A stretch of DNA of 64,000 nucleotides, taken from Zygnema cylindricum (Eukaryota; Streptophyta; Zygnematophyceae; Zygnematales; Zygnemataceae). Positions 1-11,602 of this stretch are shown piece after piece. The position numbers and the translations under genes are program-made. Position 1 is the first letter of the stretch. Each line of letters opens with the position of its first letter. The stretch covers positions 77,162 through 141,161 of the forward strand of contig JBBHKE010002115.1 of NCBI GenBank assembly GCA_037447655.1, in the 5' to 3' direction. Under the pieces are notes generated by a model. The model worked only from the letters and a program-made list of their open reading frames with translations. It had not been told where the DNA came from and did not search any database.

Positions 1-76
1 TGCTTATTTGCCTCCAGCAGCGCAGCCTTTTTAGCATTAAAAGTTCCCTTCATTGCCAAAAACTTTAGCAGTTTAA

Positions 77-954
77 ATCACACCTATTTTATATCGACTT
101 TGGTGCAACAAACTTTGGAATGCGATTCGATTTGCGATGATAAATCTCGGTCCCGATTTTATCCCAACTTCGAATGGAGTTTCCGATCCTCTCTCTCTCC
201 CTTTCGGTTGTCAATGGATTTTATCCACACTAAATTTGACGATTTCAAAAACCGTTACTTCCCTTGAAAAGTACGATTTTTCCGACGCGACGACCTCCGT
301 TTATTCGTGGTGGCAATACCAACTTTGCGACGTTTTTATCGAAATTATTAAACCGGATATGGGGGAAAGTGAGGAAATTGTCGATCTGAACGACGTGGAA
401 AATGTGAAAAAGGTGGAAAAGGCGAAAAATGTGAAAAAAGCGATTCGAGAAACGTTGTTTTTTTGTTTAGATATGGGGTTGAGATTGTTACACCCGTTTA
501 TGCCCTTCGTTACGGAGGAACTTTGGCAACGGTTACCGAAATTAGAGGGGACTGAAAAGTCAATTATGTTGGCAAGTTATCCTTCTCCGAATAAAGTATG
601 TTTGCTTTTTTATGTATTTGTTTTTTTTTTTCATTTTTTTTTCTTTCCTTTTTATGTTTGTTTTCCTTTCCATTTCGTATTTTATTTTTACATGTATATT
701 TCTATTTTCATTTCCATTTCCATTTCCCTTTTTTTTGTTTATTTTTATTTCCGTTTTTTTTTTTATTATTATTTTTTTCCAGGCGCATGAAAACCCGGAG
801 GTGGAGAGTGAGATGGAGCAGGTGGAGGCGACTGTCAGGGCAGTCAGGGCCTTGAGAATGGCCTATGGGCTCCAGAAACAAAGGTAAAGTAGAAATAAAA
901 TTAATAAATAAAAATGGTCAAAATATATAGATTGATTTAATTTTAATTTCTTAA

Positions 955-1033
<79 letters not shown>

Positions 1034-4000
1034 AAAACTTAAAAGGAAGTTTGACTGAGGATGGCCGATGGGTTCCAGAAACAAAGGTAAATCAAATAAA
1101 ATTAACAAATAATAATGTTAAAAATAAATAAGTTTAATTCAATTCAATTTAAAAAATGAATAAATTACTGAAATAAAATGAATATAAAAAAGTAAAAGGT
1201 AGTTTTGACTTTGAAAATGGAATATGGAATTGAAAAACAAAAGCGAAAAAACCCTTTATTACATATCTTTATTACCCTTTATAGGCATATCTTTATGTAT
1301 ATACAGATATGTAAATGTATCCCTATATATCTATATTCCTCAAAGAACCTCTACAAACTCTTAAAAGACACTTAATAAACTTAAAAAAAACCCTTGATGC
1401 CCTTAGAAAAGTCCCTGAAAATCCCCTAAAAGAAACTTCAAGAAGTGAGGTTTTGATTTTCGCAGACCGGAGCTTTATGTTCAATGTAAGACGGAGAGTG
1501 CGACAAATGTCACAAGAAGAGGAGCTCGAGAAATCGCAACTCTGGCTATGCTGTCCAAAGTGGAGGTAAGAAAAAGAGAAAAAAATAAAAAAGGGGGGGT
1601 TTGGGGGGACTGGAGGGAAGGCCGAGAGTGAGGTAAGGTTTGGGGAGACTGGAGTGAAGGGCGCGGGAGAGACAATCTTAGTGTTGTAGACCGTATCGAA
1701 TTCCTCAACGATAAATCACAGTATGAAGGACGACGAGAGGATGTTTTGAGGTTGGTGTGTTGTGATTCGTCAGATAATTATATTTATTTTTAAACCTTTC
1801 TACTTTGGAAACCGAAGCTTCGATTGAAAATTAGACGCTTTTTATCTTCTTTTCGTATGAGTATGTTTTTTTTTGCTTCTTTTTTTGGGTGGAGAAGGGG
1901 AGCAAAGCATTATATAGTACACCGTGAACCGCTATTAGTGTTGAATATACTGATTCTGTCTCGGTCTTTTTTCGCCCTCTGAAAACAAAAATAGCGCTAT
2001 TAATTCTTATTGTACATTTCTAAAGGCTAATTCTTTTCACGGTTCCCAATCGTCCACGTCATTTGGACCGAGAATATAATTATTGAAACTAAAACAGTTG
2101 TCATATTAGTTAGTTCTTAAGGCTAATAGGGCTTCATAGTCTTGTTGAAAAGTACAAAAACAGTCGGAAATCAATTAAGAAACAACTGGAAAACAATTGA
2201 AAAAGAATTGGAGAACAATTGGAAAGAAATTGGTAAACAATTGGAAATCAATTGGAATTGAGCCGAAAAACAATTGGAAGAGAATTGGAAAATAAATTTG
2301 GAAAAATTGGAAAACAATTGGAAATGCTATAAATGGTGACCCTGTAATATACATATGTGTGTGAATATATATATATACTGTACGCATATTATATGTTAAA
2401 AAAAAACTATACATGAACGTTTAAAATAACAAATGGGGAACAAAGAAGAGAAAAGGGGGGAGAAGGGTGGAGGGAGAAAAAAAATAAAAGGGGAGGAGGG
2501 CGTGAGTGGGACAGGAAAGGTTTTGGGAATAATATGATCAAGGTTTTGGAAAGTTTTTTGGGTTAAAAGTAAAAACTAAACAAATTGGATGTGAAATAAA
2601 TGTAATTTTTGGGAAGAATCAGACTTTTTTTTTTTTTAAATGTTTTTTTCAATTTTCTGTCACTTTCTGCCATGTTTTGTGTCTGATTCCTTTTTCTTTT
2701 TTTCTTCCACATGTGGAAGCTACGCTTTACCCTTTTTTTTTTAAACTTAAATTGTACCTAAAATCCTATATCAGAATACTTGATGACGGGATCTCAATCT
2801 CTCTCCCTTTTTTGTTTTTCTTTTTTCTGTTTGTTTCCTTTTCCCCTTTTTTTCATCTTTTTTCCTGTTCCTGTCTTTTTTTTTTTCCTTACTCTTTCTT
2901 CTAGTTTTTCTTCTTCAATTTTTTTTTTTAGGTTTGAAATATAAATTAAAAACCTCCTAGACTAAGCCTCCTTGATTCGCTCCTCTTTCCCTTTTTTTTT
3001 CTCTTTTTTTATAGTTTTTACATATAAACAAAAAACTGCCTAAACCTCACTATTTTCCTCTTTTCTTTCCCCCTTTTTTTTTCCCCTATTTTCTTCCTGA
3101 ACTAAACCTCCTTATTCCTCTCCTCTTTCCCTTTTCTTTTTATTTATTTATTTTCTTTTATCAGGTTTTAAATACAGACGAAAAACCTCCCCTCGGTTGT
3201 GCCGTCGCAATCGTAAACGAAAATGTTTCGTCTCATCTGCTTTTGAGAGGAATCGTGGACTCCGAAACGGAAATAAAAAAACTTATCAAAAAACGAGAGG
3301 AAACCGTAAAGTAAGCCATGAGTTTTTTTTTTTTTTTTGGGATTTCTCCAGATTTTTTTTCTGGTATTTTATTTGGTTTTTTGGTTTTTTTTGTATTTTT
3401 TGGCTTTGTTTTTTGGTTTTTTTAATTTGTTTTGGTTATTTTTTTTGGTTTTTTTTTTTTTTTTGGTTTTTTTTTGGGTTTTTTTACGGTTTTTTTAAGG
3501 GTTTCTTGGAGTTTTTTAGCGTATTGGTTCATTTTATTTTGGGAGGAATCTTGAATATCAGTAAATGAAATAAAAATAATTAAAAAAAAAAACGATAAAA
3601 AACAGTCGAGTACAATTTTGGATGCCATATTTTCTCTGTTAATGTTTTTAGTCTGTCAAGTTGTTTTCAGGTTTCTTATAGGTGTCCTTTTTGGGGTTTT
3701 TTTGCCCTTTTTTTTGGTTTTTATTTGGTTTTTTTTTTCCTACACGTTTAGGGTATTTATTGTTTCTTTTAGATTTTTTGAAGGGGTTCTCTATCTCTCT
3801 CCCTCGCCCTTTCTCCCACCCCTCCCCCTCCTGTACCTCTCCCTCCCTCTCTCTCTCCCGCCCCTCTCCCTCTCCCTCTATCGCACCTCTCCCCCTCCCC
3901 CTCCCCCTCCCTCCCCCTCCCCCTCCCCCTCCCTCCCCCTCCTCCTTTACGTGTCCCCTTCATCTTTTTTTTTTTTCGGGCAGGTTTCAGGAGGCTTTGT

Positions 4001-4332
4001 TGAAAAAAATGCAAGTCGCGGGATACGCCGAAAAAGTTCCCAAAAATGTGAAAGAGGAAAATGAAATCAAATCTTCGAAATTTTCGTCGGAAATCAAAAG
4101 TATCGATGAGGCGATCGCGAATTTTGAGAAACTCCGTTTACACGACCCTGAAAATAGTGTGGATAATAACGTTCCCTCGTCGAAAATAGAAAAATCAACG
4201 AAAAACGAAAAAAAATCGAAAGGGATAGAATTTGTGAAAGAAACGGAGAAGGAAAGTGGGAAAAAAGAGTTTTCGGGTGTTTCGGGCAGCGAAAAGTTTT
4301 CGGAGAAGTGTTGTTGGGATTGTGGGAGGTAA
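77..4332 (+). CDS. VALRS: Valine--tRNA ligase, C-terminal part (five exons, 5' end outside window)
   Basis: Class I aminoacyl-tRNA synthetase that charges tRNA-Val. The window holds the anticodon-binding domain and the C-terminal coiled tail. Exons read as about 77-595, 783-883, 1466-1565, 3165-3310 and 3984-4332. All four internal introns are GT-AG and their phases (0, 2, 0, 2) join without a break. Visible family signatures are WCNKLWNA followed by an RFAM match near 107-145, LLHPFMPFVTEELWQRLP near 487-540, YGLQKQ/RPELYV across the 883/1466 junction, and a lysine-rich end. The final residues KCCWDCGR before the TAA at 4330 look like a lineage-specific tail. The 5' end of the first exon is unclear: the nearest AG (70-71) is followed by an in-frame TAA at 74-76. 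Identification is firm; intactness of the first exon is not. Confidence 0.88.
841..1250 (+). repeat. Tandemly triplicated exon end plus donor inside ValRS intron
   Basis: The end of the ValRS exon at 783-883, including its GT donor, recurs as degraded copies at about 1045-1095 and 1200-1245 within the following intron. The copies keep the pattern GGATGGCCGATGGGTTCCAG then AAACAAAGGTAAAT (copy 2) and a weaker version in copy 3. Each is followed by similar AT-rich intron sequence. The reading frames of the extra copies are not needed to join exon 783-883 to exon 1466-1565, so I read them as intronic pseudo-exons. Confidence 0.6.
958..1027. repeat. (TA)n microsatellite
   Basis: About 35 uninterrupted TA units in the second ValRS intron seen here, between the first and second copies of the triplicated exon end. 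Likely length-polymorphic. Confidence 0.95.
1566..3164 (+). other. Large ValRS intron (1.6 kb), repeat-rich, no gene seen
   Basis: The intron starts GTAAGA and ends with a T-rich tract and CAG. It contains a stretch around 1920-2050 with the ATTAGTGT-type motif shared with other repeats in the window, a short-period AACAATTGGAA array (2165-2330), and a pyrimidine-rich half (2610-3165). No open frame in it resembles a protein. Confidence 0.7.
2165..2330. repeat. Degenerate short-period array based on AACAATTGGAA
   Basis: About fourteen imperfect units of roughly 11 bp containing the palindrome CAATTG. It lies inside the large ValRS intron. Confidence 0.7.
3311..3983 (+). other. Last ValRS intron, T-rich then CCCTCTCC-rich
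   Basis: Donor GTAAGC and acceptor GGGCAG. The first half is long T runs broken by GG. The second half (3790-3960) is a CCCTCCCC/CTCTCC polypyrimidine microsatellite ending in a T run before the acceptor. ORFs here on either strand are low-complexity artefacts. Confidence 0.8.
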
Positions 4333-4378
4333 TTTTTAATTTTTATTATAGCTTTTTGAAAACCGCGAGAGGACTTTT

Positions 4379-4401
4379 AGGATATAGGGAGAGGGCGAGG
4401 G

Positions 4402-4433
<32 letters not shown>

Positions 4434-4620
4434 AGGGAGAGAGAGAGGGAGGGAGGAGAGAGATAGGTGAAAGATCGCTGCTTATTTTTTGGTAGAGGTA
4501 GTGAGCGAAAGGTAGCGAGAGAGAAGGGAGAGGGGGAGGGAGAGGGAAGGAAGGAATGATTGTTTTTAAAGGGAGTGGGAGAGGAAGAGTGAGAGGGAGA
4601 GGGAGGGAGGGAGAGTAAGA
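4379..4620. repeat. GA-rich low-complexity tract
   Basis: GAGAGG/GGGAGA repeats directly downstream of the ValRS stop codon. It is purine-rich on the plus strand, with two blocks separated by 4470-4520. Confidence 0.85.
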
Positions 4621-5040
4621 GAGCCGAGTAATGTAATCTAACATTAGAACATTGAAAGTCGTTAAAAAGAAGAAAAATGTCAAGAATTAGGATACAATTA
4701 AAAATTGAATATAGTTTGGATGGTTGTGTTTCTTTTTTAACTTTGTCATAATTTTTTTATTTATTTTTTGTGAAAATGGGAAATGACCTTTGCATACATA
4801 AATTAATAAATAAATAATTAAATCAATAAAGAAATAAAGTTTATTTGAGGACATGAGACGGTAAACCATCTGGCTAAACATAAAAAAAAAATGAAAATTA
4901 ATTGGTATATGGCAAAATTTTGAGAGGGGGAATCGCAATCAAAAATGACAAAGAAATGAAGGATGTCGAGAAAAATAAGACTAATATGATATTAAAAATA
5001 AATAAAACAAATGGGATTGAAACAAAATAAGAGTCTTTGG
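4621..5040. other. Intergenic, no gene seen
   Basis: AT-rich sequence. It includes one copy of the motif GGTAAACCATCTGG near 4858, related to the hairpin at the ends of the retrotransposon arms that follow. Confidence 0.5.
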
Positions 5041-5049
5041 CTAAGTAAT

Positions 5050-5755
5050 GCAGGATAAATTAAAAGAGCACGATGGTAAACCATCTGAGTCTGGGGGTAC
5101 AAAAGGGGTGGCATGACCAACACTGAAAAACAACAATAAAAAACAAAAAGGGCGACGAGAACACACATAAAATTGAAGCAACAACAAGGAAAGTAAAAGC
5201 ACCCTAACTCAAAATGAAAAGCACGGCAACTCACAAAACAAAACTACAAACCCCAACCCCAACCCTAACTCAATTAAATATCTACGAAAAACAACCCCAT
5301 AAGTCCCCCCAGCCCGGGGGAGCACGTTGAGGGAGTTCCGGAGCACGGCGACGATCCATAACCGCAACAGTCGATCGGAGGAGAATAGAAGCTTGAACTC
5401 GCTGTAGAGCCAAAGATAAGCGTTGACGGTAAAAAGAAGTAAGGACCGGAGGAGGAGGGCTCCCAGGTCCTCGACGCTCGAAAGCACGTCGAGCACAAGT
5501 ACGGAGAAACTCGTCCAGTGCAACACCCAAACAACCAAAGATCTCGACCGCCATCGGAATAAAGTCATCCATAGGGTCCCGGTGTGCATAATCACGGTCC
5601 TTCGCCTTAGCAGCATCACGAGCTGCCACCCCAAGATGTCGAGCCGCCTGACCAACAACTGTAGCTGAAGTACGGTTCGCCAGAACAATATCACCGAAAA
5701 TGCGACGGGCACCATCAAGCAAAACAACATCGATCCGACGCGAGGGAATAATATG
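5050..5755 (-). mobile_element. Non-LTR retrotransposon 3' fragment, left arm of an inverted pair
   Basis: Minus-strand remnant whose longest frame runs 5845 to 5282. The frame contains a pattern seen downstream of reverse transcriptase in plant LINE-like ORFs: RRIDVVLLDGAR, then GVAARDAAKAKDRDYAHRD, then DDFIPMAVEIFGCLG and DEFLRTCARRAF. The 3' side ends near 5080 with the hairpin GATGGTTTACCATC. It is the mirror image of the segment at 5841-6520, so both descend from one source. No reverse transcriptase or endonuclease domain is present. Family assignment rests on recalled motif resemblance only. Confidence 0.5.
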
Positions 5756-5840
5756 AGGATACATTTTGTCAAAATGGAAAGGTCGACAGATGCTGCGAGT
5801 ATCACTTCGGAGGGGGGCTTTTCTGTGTGTCGGGAGGTTT

Positions 5841-6520
5841 TTCATATTATTCCCTCGCGTCGGATCGATGTTGTTTTCCTCGATGGTGCTTGGTGATATT
5901 GTTTTGGCAAACCTTACTTCGGCTACGGTCGTTGGTCAGGCGGCTCGATATGTCGGGGTGGCAGTTCGTGATGTAGCTAAGGCGAAGGAGCGTGATTATG
6001 CCCACCGGGACCGTATGGATGACTTTATTCCGATGGCGGTCGAGATCTTTGGTTTGGGTGTTGTGTTGAACGAATTTCTCCGTACTTTTGCTCGGCGTGC
6101 TTTCGGGCGGTGGGAGCCCTCCTCCTTCGGTCCTTCCTTCTTTTTATCGTCAACGTTTATCTGTGGCTTTACAGTGAGTGAGTGCAGGCTTCTATTCTCT
6201 TTCGATCGGCTATTGCGGTTATGGATCGTCGACGTGTGCTGGAACTCCCTCAACGTGCTCCTCCGGGCTGGGGGGACTTTCGGGGTTGCTTTTCATAGAT
6301 ATTTAATTTAGTTGGGGTTGGGGTTGTAGTTTTGGTTTAGTGAGTTGCGGCGCTTTTCATTTTGAGTTTGGGTGCTTTTATTTTACTTGACATTTTTATG
6401 TGTTCCCGTTGCTTTCTTTGTTTTTTATTGCCCTGCTTGTAGTTTTTCAGTTTTGTCCACGCCACCCTTTTTGTACCCCGGGACTCAGATGGTTTACCAT
6501 CGTGCTTTTTAATTTTATCC
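5841..6520 (+). mobile_element. Non-LTR retrotransposon 3' fragment, right arm of an inverted pair
   Basis: Plus-strand mirror of 5050-5755. It encodes the same region (GDIVLANLTSATVVGQAAR, DDFIPMAVEIFGLG, NEFLRTFARRAF) with indels that shift the frame after FGLG. It ends with CACCC...GTACCCC, the hairpin GATGGTTTACCATC near 6488-6501, then GTGCTTTTTAATT and an A/T-rich tail. The arms are separated by only about 85 bp (5756-5840). A transcript through both would form a long hairpin. Confidence 0.5.
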
Positions 6521-8700
6521 TTTCTGTGTTTATTTATAATAAATGGGTTATTATAAATTGTGATTCGTTTTATTACTTTAAGGTGCGCTTCACTAAAATC
6601 GTTAATAGTGTCAAAAAAATTAAAGAGTTGAGTTTATTTTGATGTTAATAGTTCTCATTTAGGTCTAGATAGTGAGGATTATTTTTTAACTTTGACCAAG
6701 TTACAACATGAATCGATATTAGTGTTAAAAACTCTTTGTCGGCGCTCTTAAATTTTGACCCTCGAACCTAAAATAGAATTAATAATTTTATTTTTTCTTT
6801 AACGGTAATAAAGGTACAGTTTAATTAGTGTCAATTACTCTAATTTGGAGCGTCTTTAAATAGTAGTGTACAATATGTGTTAATCCGCATTAAAATTGTT
6901 CGTTATTTTGTACAATCTTACAAAAAAATCGTACGATATATAATATCCGTATATGAAGTGTAGGATATATAATCTCGTTATATAAAAAGTGATAGATATA
7001 TAATATCGATATATAAAAAGTGTATGATATGTAATATCGATATATAAAAGTTGTACGATATGTAATGGAGCCGACACGGGAAAGCGCACTCAGGTTTGAT
7101 CCCTAGTAATAAAGACGAGGGAAAATCCCACGAGCCTGTTTTCACCTGTTCAAACTTCGACTATGTAAACACAAGCTATAGCGGCTACAATAAGGGAATG
7201 TATATCCAAATTAGTGTTGGATGCATAGTTAGTGTCAATCTTGGTTTTGACCCGAGTCTCTCGGTGTTTATAAATACATTCGTACGGAATCATACGGTTT
7301 TGGGATTGGGAGCGAGGAATTGGTATTATACAAATGCGTTTATGATGGGGGGATTGTTAAATTGACATCGTTGTAGCAAGAAGACTTTGTCTTTATTTTT
7401 CTTCATTTTGGTCGTTTGGTTGGTTACAACGAATTTGGGATCGTTTTGTTCGTGCCTTTTTTTAGTTTTTGTTAAGCTTTGTTGTTCTCGGTTGTTTCCT
7501 TGGTGGGTGATTTTGTTTGTCGACCAATATTTTGTGGCACACCATTGACTACTATTTAGTTAAATATTAGAATAAAATCCATGTAGTGTATCAATGCCAA
7601 TATTATTTCATCATCTTTCCAAATTGGCTAATTTTGTAGAGTGCATACATGAGTAATGTGAAATTCGACCTCATTTGAGGATTTTGTACCAATATTAGTG
7701 TGGATTGTACTAAGCTTGCCGACGACATTTTATTTATTTTCGTCTGAAGTAACTCCACCATAAGGGTGAAACTTAACATAGTGAGTTTTGCCCCGTCACC
7801 CAATCGTACAAAAGTACGTCAGGTAATATTACATAAATATGGTCAACGGAATAACTACCGTCTACAAACTTTTGGAATTGTAAATTTTAATAAAAAGGGT
7901 GTCCTTGTTGTTCAAATCATGCTATTTTTTCAAATTTTCCGGTTTCTACGTATAATTCGTGACTGTTGAAAAAATCGTAAAAAACGCAATGTACTTTCTG
8001 TCCGGTAAAATGAACGGACAGTTTAGGGTAAAAGTACAGTACTTTTCGTAAAATGTACGGTTTTTACGGAAATGTACGGAATTTGACGAAAACATACGTC
8101 GCAATTATTAGCAATTTCTGTCCAGTAAACTGAGCAGAAATTTCACGGAACATGTACGTAATTTTATCGAAAATGTACGGACATTTTCGAAAAGAGACGT
8201 TGAAATGTCACACTATTTGCGCGCGGTAAGTTTGAAAACTGTGCGAACGTCTTCTTCATTTTTTTTTGAAAGAAGCCGCCATGGAATGTTGAAAACTTTG
8301 ACAAAAGTTTAGCGCTGGCCGAGATTTGAACCTGGCACTACGCCATTTCGCAACAGCCTTAGTTGAAATTGGATCCAGTCGATGAGGAAATTCAGATGTG
8401 AAAGCTATGTGTGAAACATTTTTAAATATTTAACATTGTTTAGCGCTCATTTAACGGAAAAATTACATAATGCGCTATATGTAATCATTTTTTTTTACAT
8501 GTACGGAATAGTACGGATGAAAATTCATTAACGATTTTAACGATTTTTTCAAATCGTTCAATGTGTTCGTTACGTATAATTTGTCCCGATTGAATCGTTC
8601 GCACTAAACGGTTTGAACAACTATGGAGAGTATTTATTCGATAGTGTAATTACTAATTAGTAATTTGTAATTACCCTTGAGCCATGTGAACAAACAAAAT
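6521..8700. other. Repeat-derived intergenic DNA, no gene seen
   Basis: Contains a diverged interspersed repeat (about 6640-7370) with ATTAGTGT motifs and the phrase CCTCGAACCTAAAATAGAATT, also found at 18060 and 31060. The part at 7980-8230 and 8500-8560 is rich in TGTACGG/GTACGGA motifs and resembles decayed non-autonomous transposon sequence. ORFs here are short and low complexity. Confidence 0.5.
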
Positions 8701-8711
8701 TTCGCGCACTT

Positions 8712-8806
8712 AATTAAAATGTAGAGTTGAAGCTAATTAAAATATAGAGTTGAAGCTGATTAAAATATAGAGTTGAAGCTAATTAAAATATAGAGTTAAA
8801 GCTAAT
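8712..8806. repeat. Four-copy 23-bp tandem repeat
   Basis: Unit AATTAAAATATAGAGTTGAA plus GCT, four head-to-tail copies with one or two substitutions each. Confidence 0.85.
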
Positions 8807-9169
8807 GTTTCACATAACTCTAATAGCGATGTGTGGTGTACTCCACAGCTGTGCCATGTGGATATTTCATTCGCCCGCATTATCGGGAGATTTCCGCACG
8901 TTACGATGATTTCGTGCGGCTGTATGAAATGTCCGCACATTTACAAAACTCCTGCTCTCCAGCCCACAAAAGGGCGAGAGACTTTACTTTTTGAAAACAC
9001 AAGTTTTTGAAAAAGACGAGCGTCAAAAGACAAAAGTTGAAAATTTTGAAGCCGATTGAAACTTCCCTCCAAGTATACTTTCCGAAACTTTTTAAATTTG
9101 AAAATTTGAGCGTCAATGTGAAGCTGAAAAATTGAAAAGTCCTCCCAAATTTACCCTCCAAATTGCTTT

Positions 9170-9754
9170 CCTTTTCAATTTCTGCAGCGGCCTTCTCCAG
9201 ACCATCTTGCGGCTGCTTAACGGGTCTTTCGGTATTAACAAGGCTCTAAATCTCTCTGCCTCACTTACTCCTCCTCTGGATCCATTGCCCTTCTCGACTT
9301 TGTTGACTCTGATTGGGCCCAAGATGAGCTATCCCGCCGTTCTACTACTAGCTCGTGTTTTTTCTTGGGCATTGGGCTTATTTTTTGGTCTTGCAAGAAA
9401 CAACCTACAACAACTTGCTCCAGTACTGAGGCCGAATATATTGGTGCCTACCATGCCGCCAAGGAGGTGTCGCTTCTATCCAATCTTGGTTTTCCTCCCA
9501 CTGGTCCTACTCCCATCTACTCTGACTCTCGAGGCACCCTCGCTTTGATCAAGAATCCAATTGACCACAAGCGCACCAAGCACATTGAGATCGAATATCA
9601 GTATTCTCGGGAGCGTGTCGAGGATGGCACCTTTCAATTTCTCTGTATGGAATCTATGGATCAAGTCGCTGATTTTCTCACCAATGCTCTTCATATCCCT
9701 CATTTTAAGCAACATTGTTTCTACTCCTGCCTTCGTCCTCCTCTCTCCTCCTAG
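9170..9754 (+). pseudogene. Ty1/copia RT end and RNase H fragment
   Basis: Remnant of a copia polyprotein. About 9175-9300 reads as the end of reverse transcriptase (QRPSPDHLAAA then YLQGSKSLCLTYSSS, with frame changes). RNase H follows: DSDWAQDELSRRSTTSS, FWSCKKQPTTTCSSTEAEYI, YSDSRGTLALIKNP and H-RTKHIEIEY. The acidic residues of the copia RNase H core are visible. One frameshift lies near 9360 and the stop is at 9752. It is 5'-truncated, but the adjoining polypurine tract and LTR show it is a real element 3' end. Confidence 0.8.
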
Positions 9755-9815
9755 TTCTTCAATTACCCTTTGTTCTCATCTAAATACTCCTTTGTAGTTT
9801 TAGCTTGATGGGGGG

Positions 9816-10210
9816 TGTTAAAGGTAATTTCTCGTTATGTTTTTCTCTCCTGAATAAGTACGTCCACTTAAACTTTTTTTGTTCTGAGTGTAATTGACCG
9901 TATTCCACTTGTTAGTGCTTTGACCACTAGTCTCTTTTGTCCTAAGTTAACGTGTCCGTATTCCACTTATTCAAGTGCGGTCTTCTATTTGTACGTTTGG
10001 TCTTCTTCTTTCTTTTTCTTTCGTCGGTCAACTTTGACTAGTAGATTTAGAAATTGTGTAGCCGCCCAAATCTTACCTTTTGTGGCGTAGTGCATTACTA
10101 TCCACAATAATTAGCGTTGTGATACTTTGTATAAAAGGATCTCATTTCTTAGTAAAATTAGCACTCGATCACAAAATTCCCAAATGCTTTGATTATTTTT
10201 GTCTTTCATT
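9816..10210 (+). mobile_element. Copia LTR (3' LTR of the preceding fragment)
   Basis: A polypurine tract (GATGGGGGG) is followed by an LTR start TGTTAAAGG. A TATA box, TATAAAAG, lies at 10130-10137. The right boundary is near 10160-10210, just before an ATG (10211) that begins a gag-like MASNNPSPLRFD. A diverged relative lies at 19674-19985. Confidence 0.6.
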
Positions 10211-10480
10211 ATGGCGTCCAATAATCCTAGTCCTTTAAGATTTGACATTGGTTGAAAAAGTGAACGGATGCGTCTGCTGTAGTCAAGGAAAACAAATTCG
10301 GAAGCCTTATTCGGTTGAAGATATAAAATTAAGATCCGGAAAGTTGGTCCATGTCGATTTATGCGGATATATTAAACCGGAGAGTATTGGGGGGAATAGA
10401 TATATTATGGTGATTGTTGACGATAACTCCCGGTTCTCTTGGGTAATCCTCTTGAATTCTTAATCTAAAGCCCTCGAGAG
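10211..10480 (+). pseudogene. Copia gag start fused by deletion to integrase fragment
   Basis: A short gag N-terminus (MASNNPSPLRFD) runs into an integrase N-terminal zinc-binding end (CVCCSQGKQIRKPY) and the first part of the catalytic core (HVDLCGY, then GGNRYIMVIVDDNSRFSWV). The gag C-terminus, protease and pre-integrase region are missing. It is an internal deletion derivative of the element whose LTR precedes it. Confidence 0.7.
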
Positions 10481-11602
10481 ATTTAAAGAAAGGCATGTTA
10501 TGGTCGAGCGCCAATGCGAGAGAAAAATGAGGAAATATCGTTCACCCAAAGGTAAACCTTAAACAAGTTAAAATCAGTTCATAGCTTCCTTTATAATACT
10601 AGGTCTTGAATGTGAAGGTGGAATTTTTCCAAATCATGACAGTTGGCTCTGATTTATGTTCTTGGTTGAAGATATTCTATAAATGATGGGTGTATTTTGA
10701 ATGTTATTTGTATCTCGTGTAAGTTAGACAAACAAAATAGTGGTCAAATAACTTATTGTCACATGTAGGAATTGGTCCGCAAGTAAAGCAAACAGGGAGA
10801 ACATACACACGATCTAAAAATTGCGGATGTCTGCAATCAATTCGATTTGAATCAACTTCAAAATCGTAAGAATTGACAAATCGGAAATGTTGCTTATAAA
10901 GGCACCAAAATCAATGACCTTTTTGTGAAAATGTTATAGACGCGGTTATAAAGAGTTGATGTAAAACCAAAATCAAAAAGCTAGGATTTTAAAAAGTATA
11001 TGGGGGTAAAATTATTTAAGGCACAGGACTGTGGCCATTTAGAAACAACCGTAATTCCACTCTAATTACAATGACTTTTGGATATTTATCGAATCCACAA
11101 AGCACTTAAGATATCCATCAAAAGTACAAACATGGTATTGACATTCACGGGTTATCATATTCATTTGTGCAACTGTCTAAAACAATCCAAGGAAGTTTGT
11201 TTATGGAGAAATTATCAAATGGCCCAAAATTCCATCCATCATAATTATTCCTTCACCAATTTTCAGCGAGATCTTGCTCTTTCAAATTTGTAAAAGTAAA
11301 TGAAGCAATTGATCATTTACTCAATTCATCCTGATTAGTCTTATACCTACCTTTATTTCCCTAAGAATATCCTGCTTCTATGTAGCAATTCCAAAATCCC
11401 AAACCCAACATTTGAGTTTGAATCAACATTTCCATTATCATGTATTTTGGTAAATATCATGAATTCAAATGACAAACGTTTTTTGCAAGTGTCGGTGATT
11501 AACGGGTTAGAGTAATTGCTCCTGGTCGTCGTGTGGAAGCCATGTAGACACACATACATTACAACACAGTTTAAGATTTTACACCTTTCAAGGTCTGGGC
11601 AA

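Noticed and set aside
863-1108. Minus-strand ORF with an Ile-Tyr run
   Set aside because: Translation of the (TA)n microsatellite.
3682-3983. Serine/proline-rich N-terminal coding extension upstream of the last ValRS exon
   Set aside because: It is the polypyrimidine microsatellite of the intron. The acceptor at 3982-3983 gives the exact phase to the previous exon.
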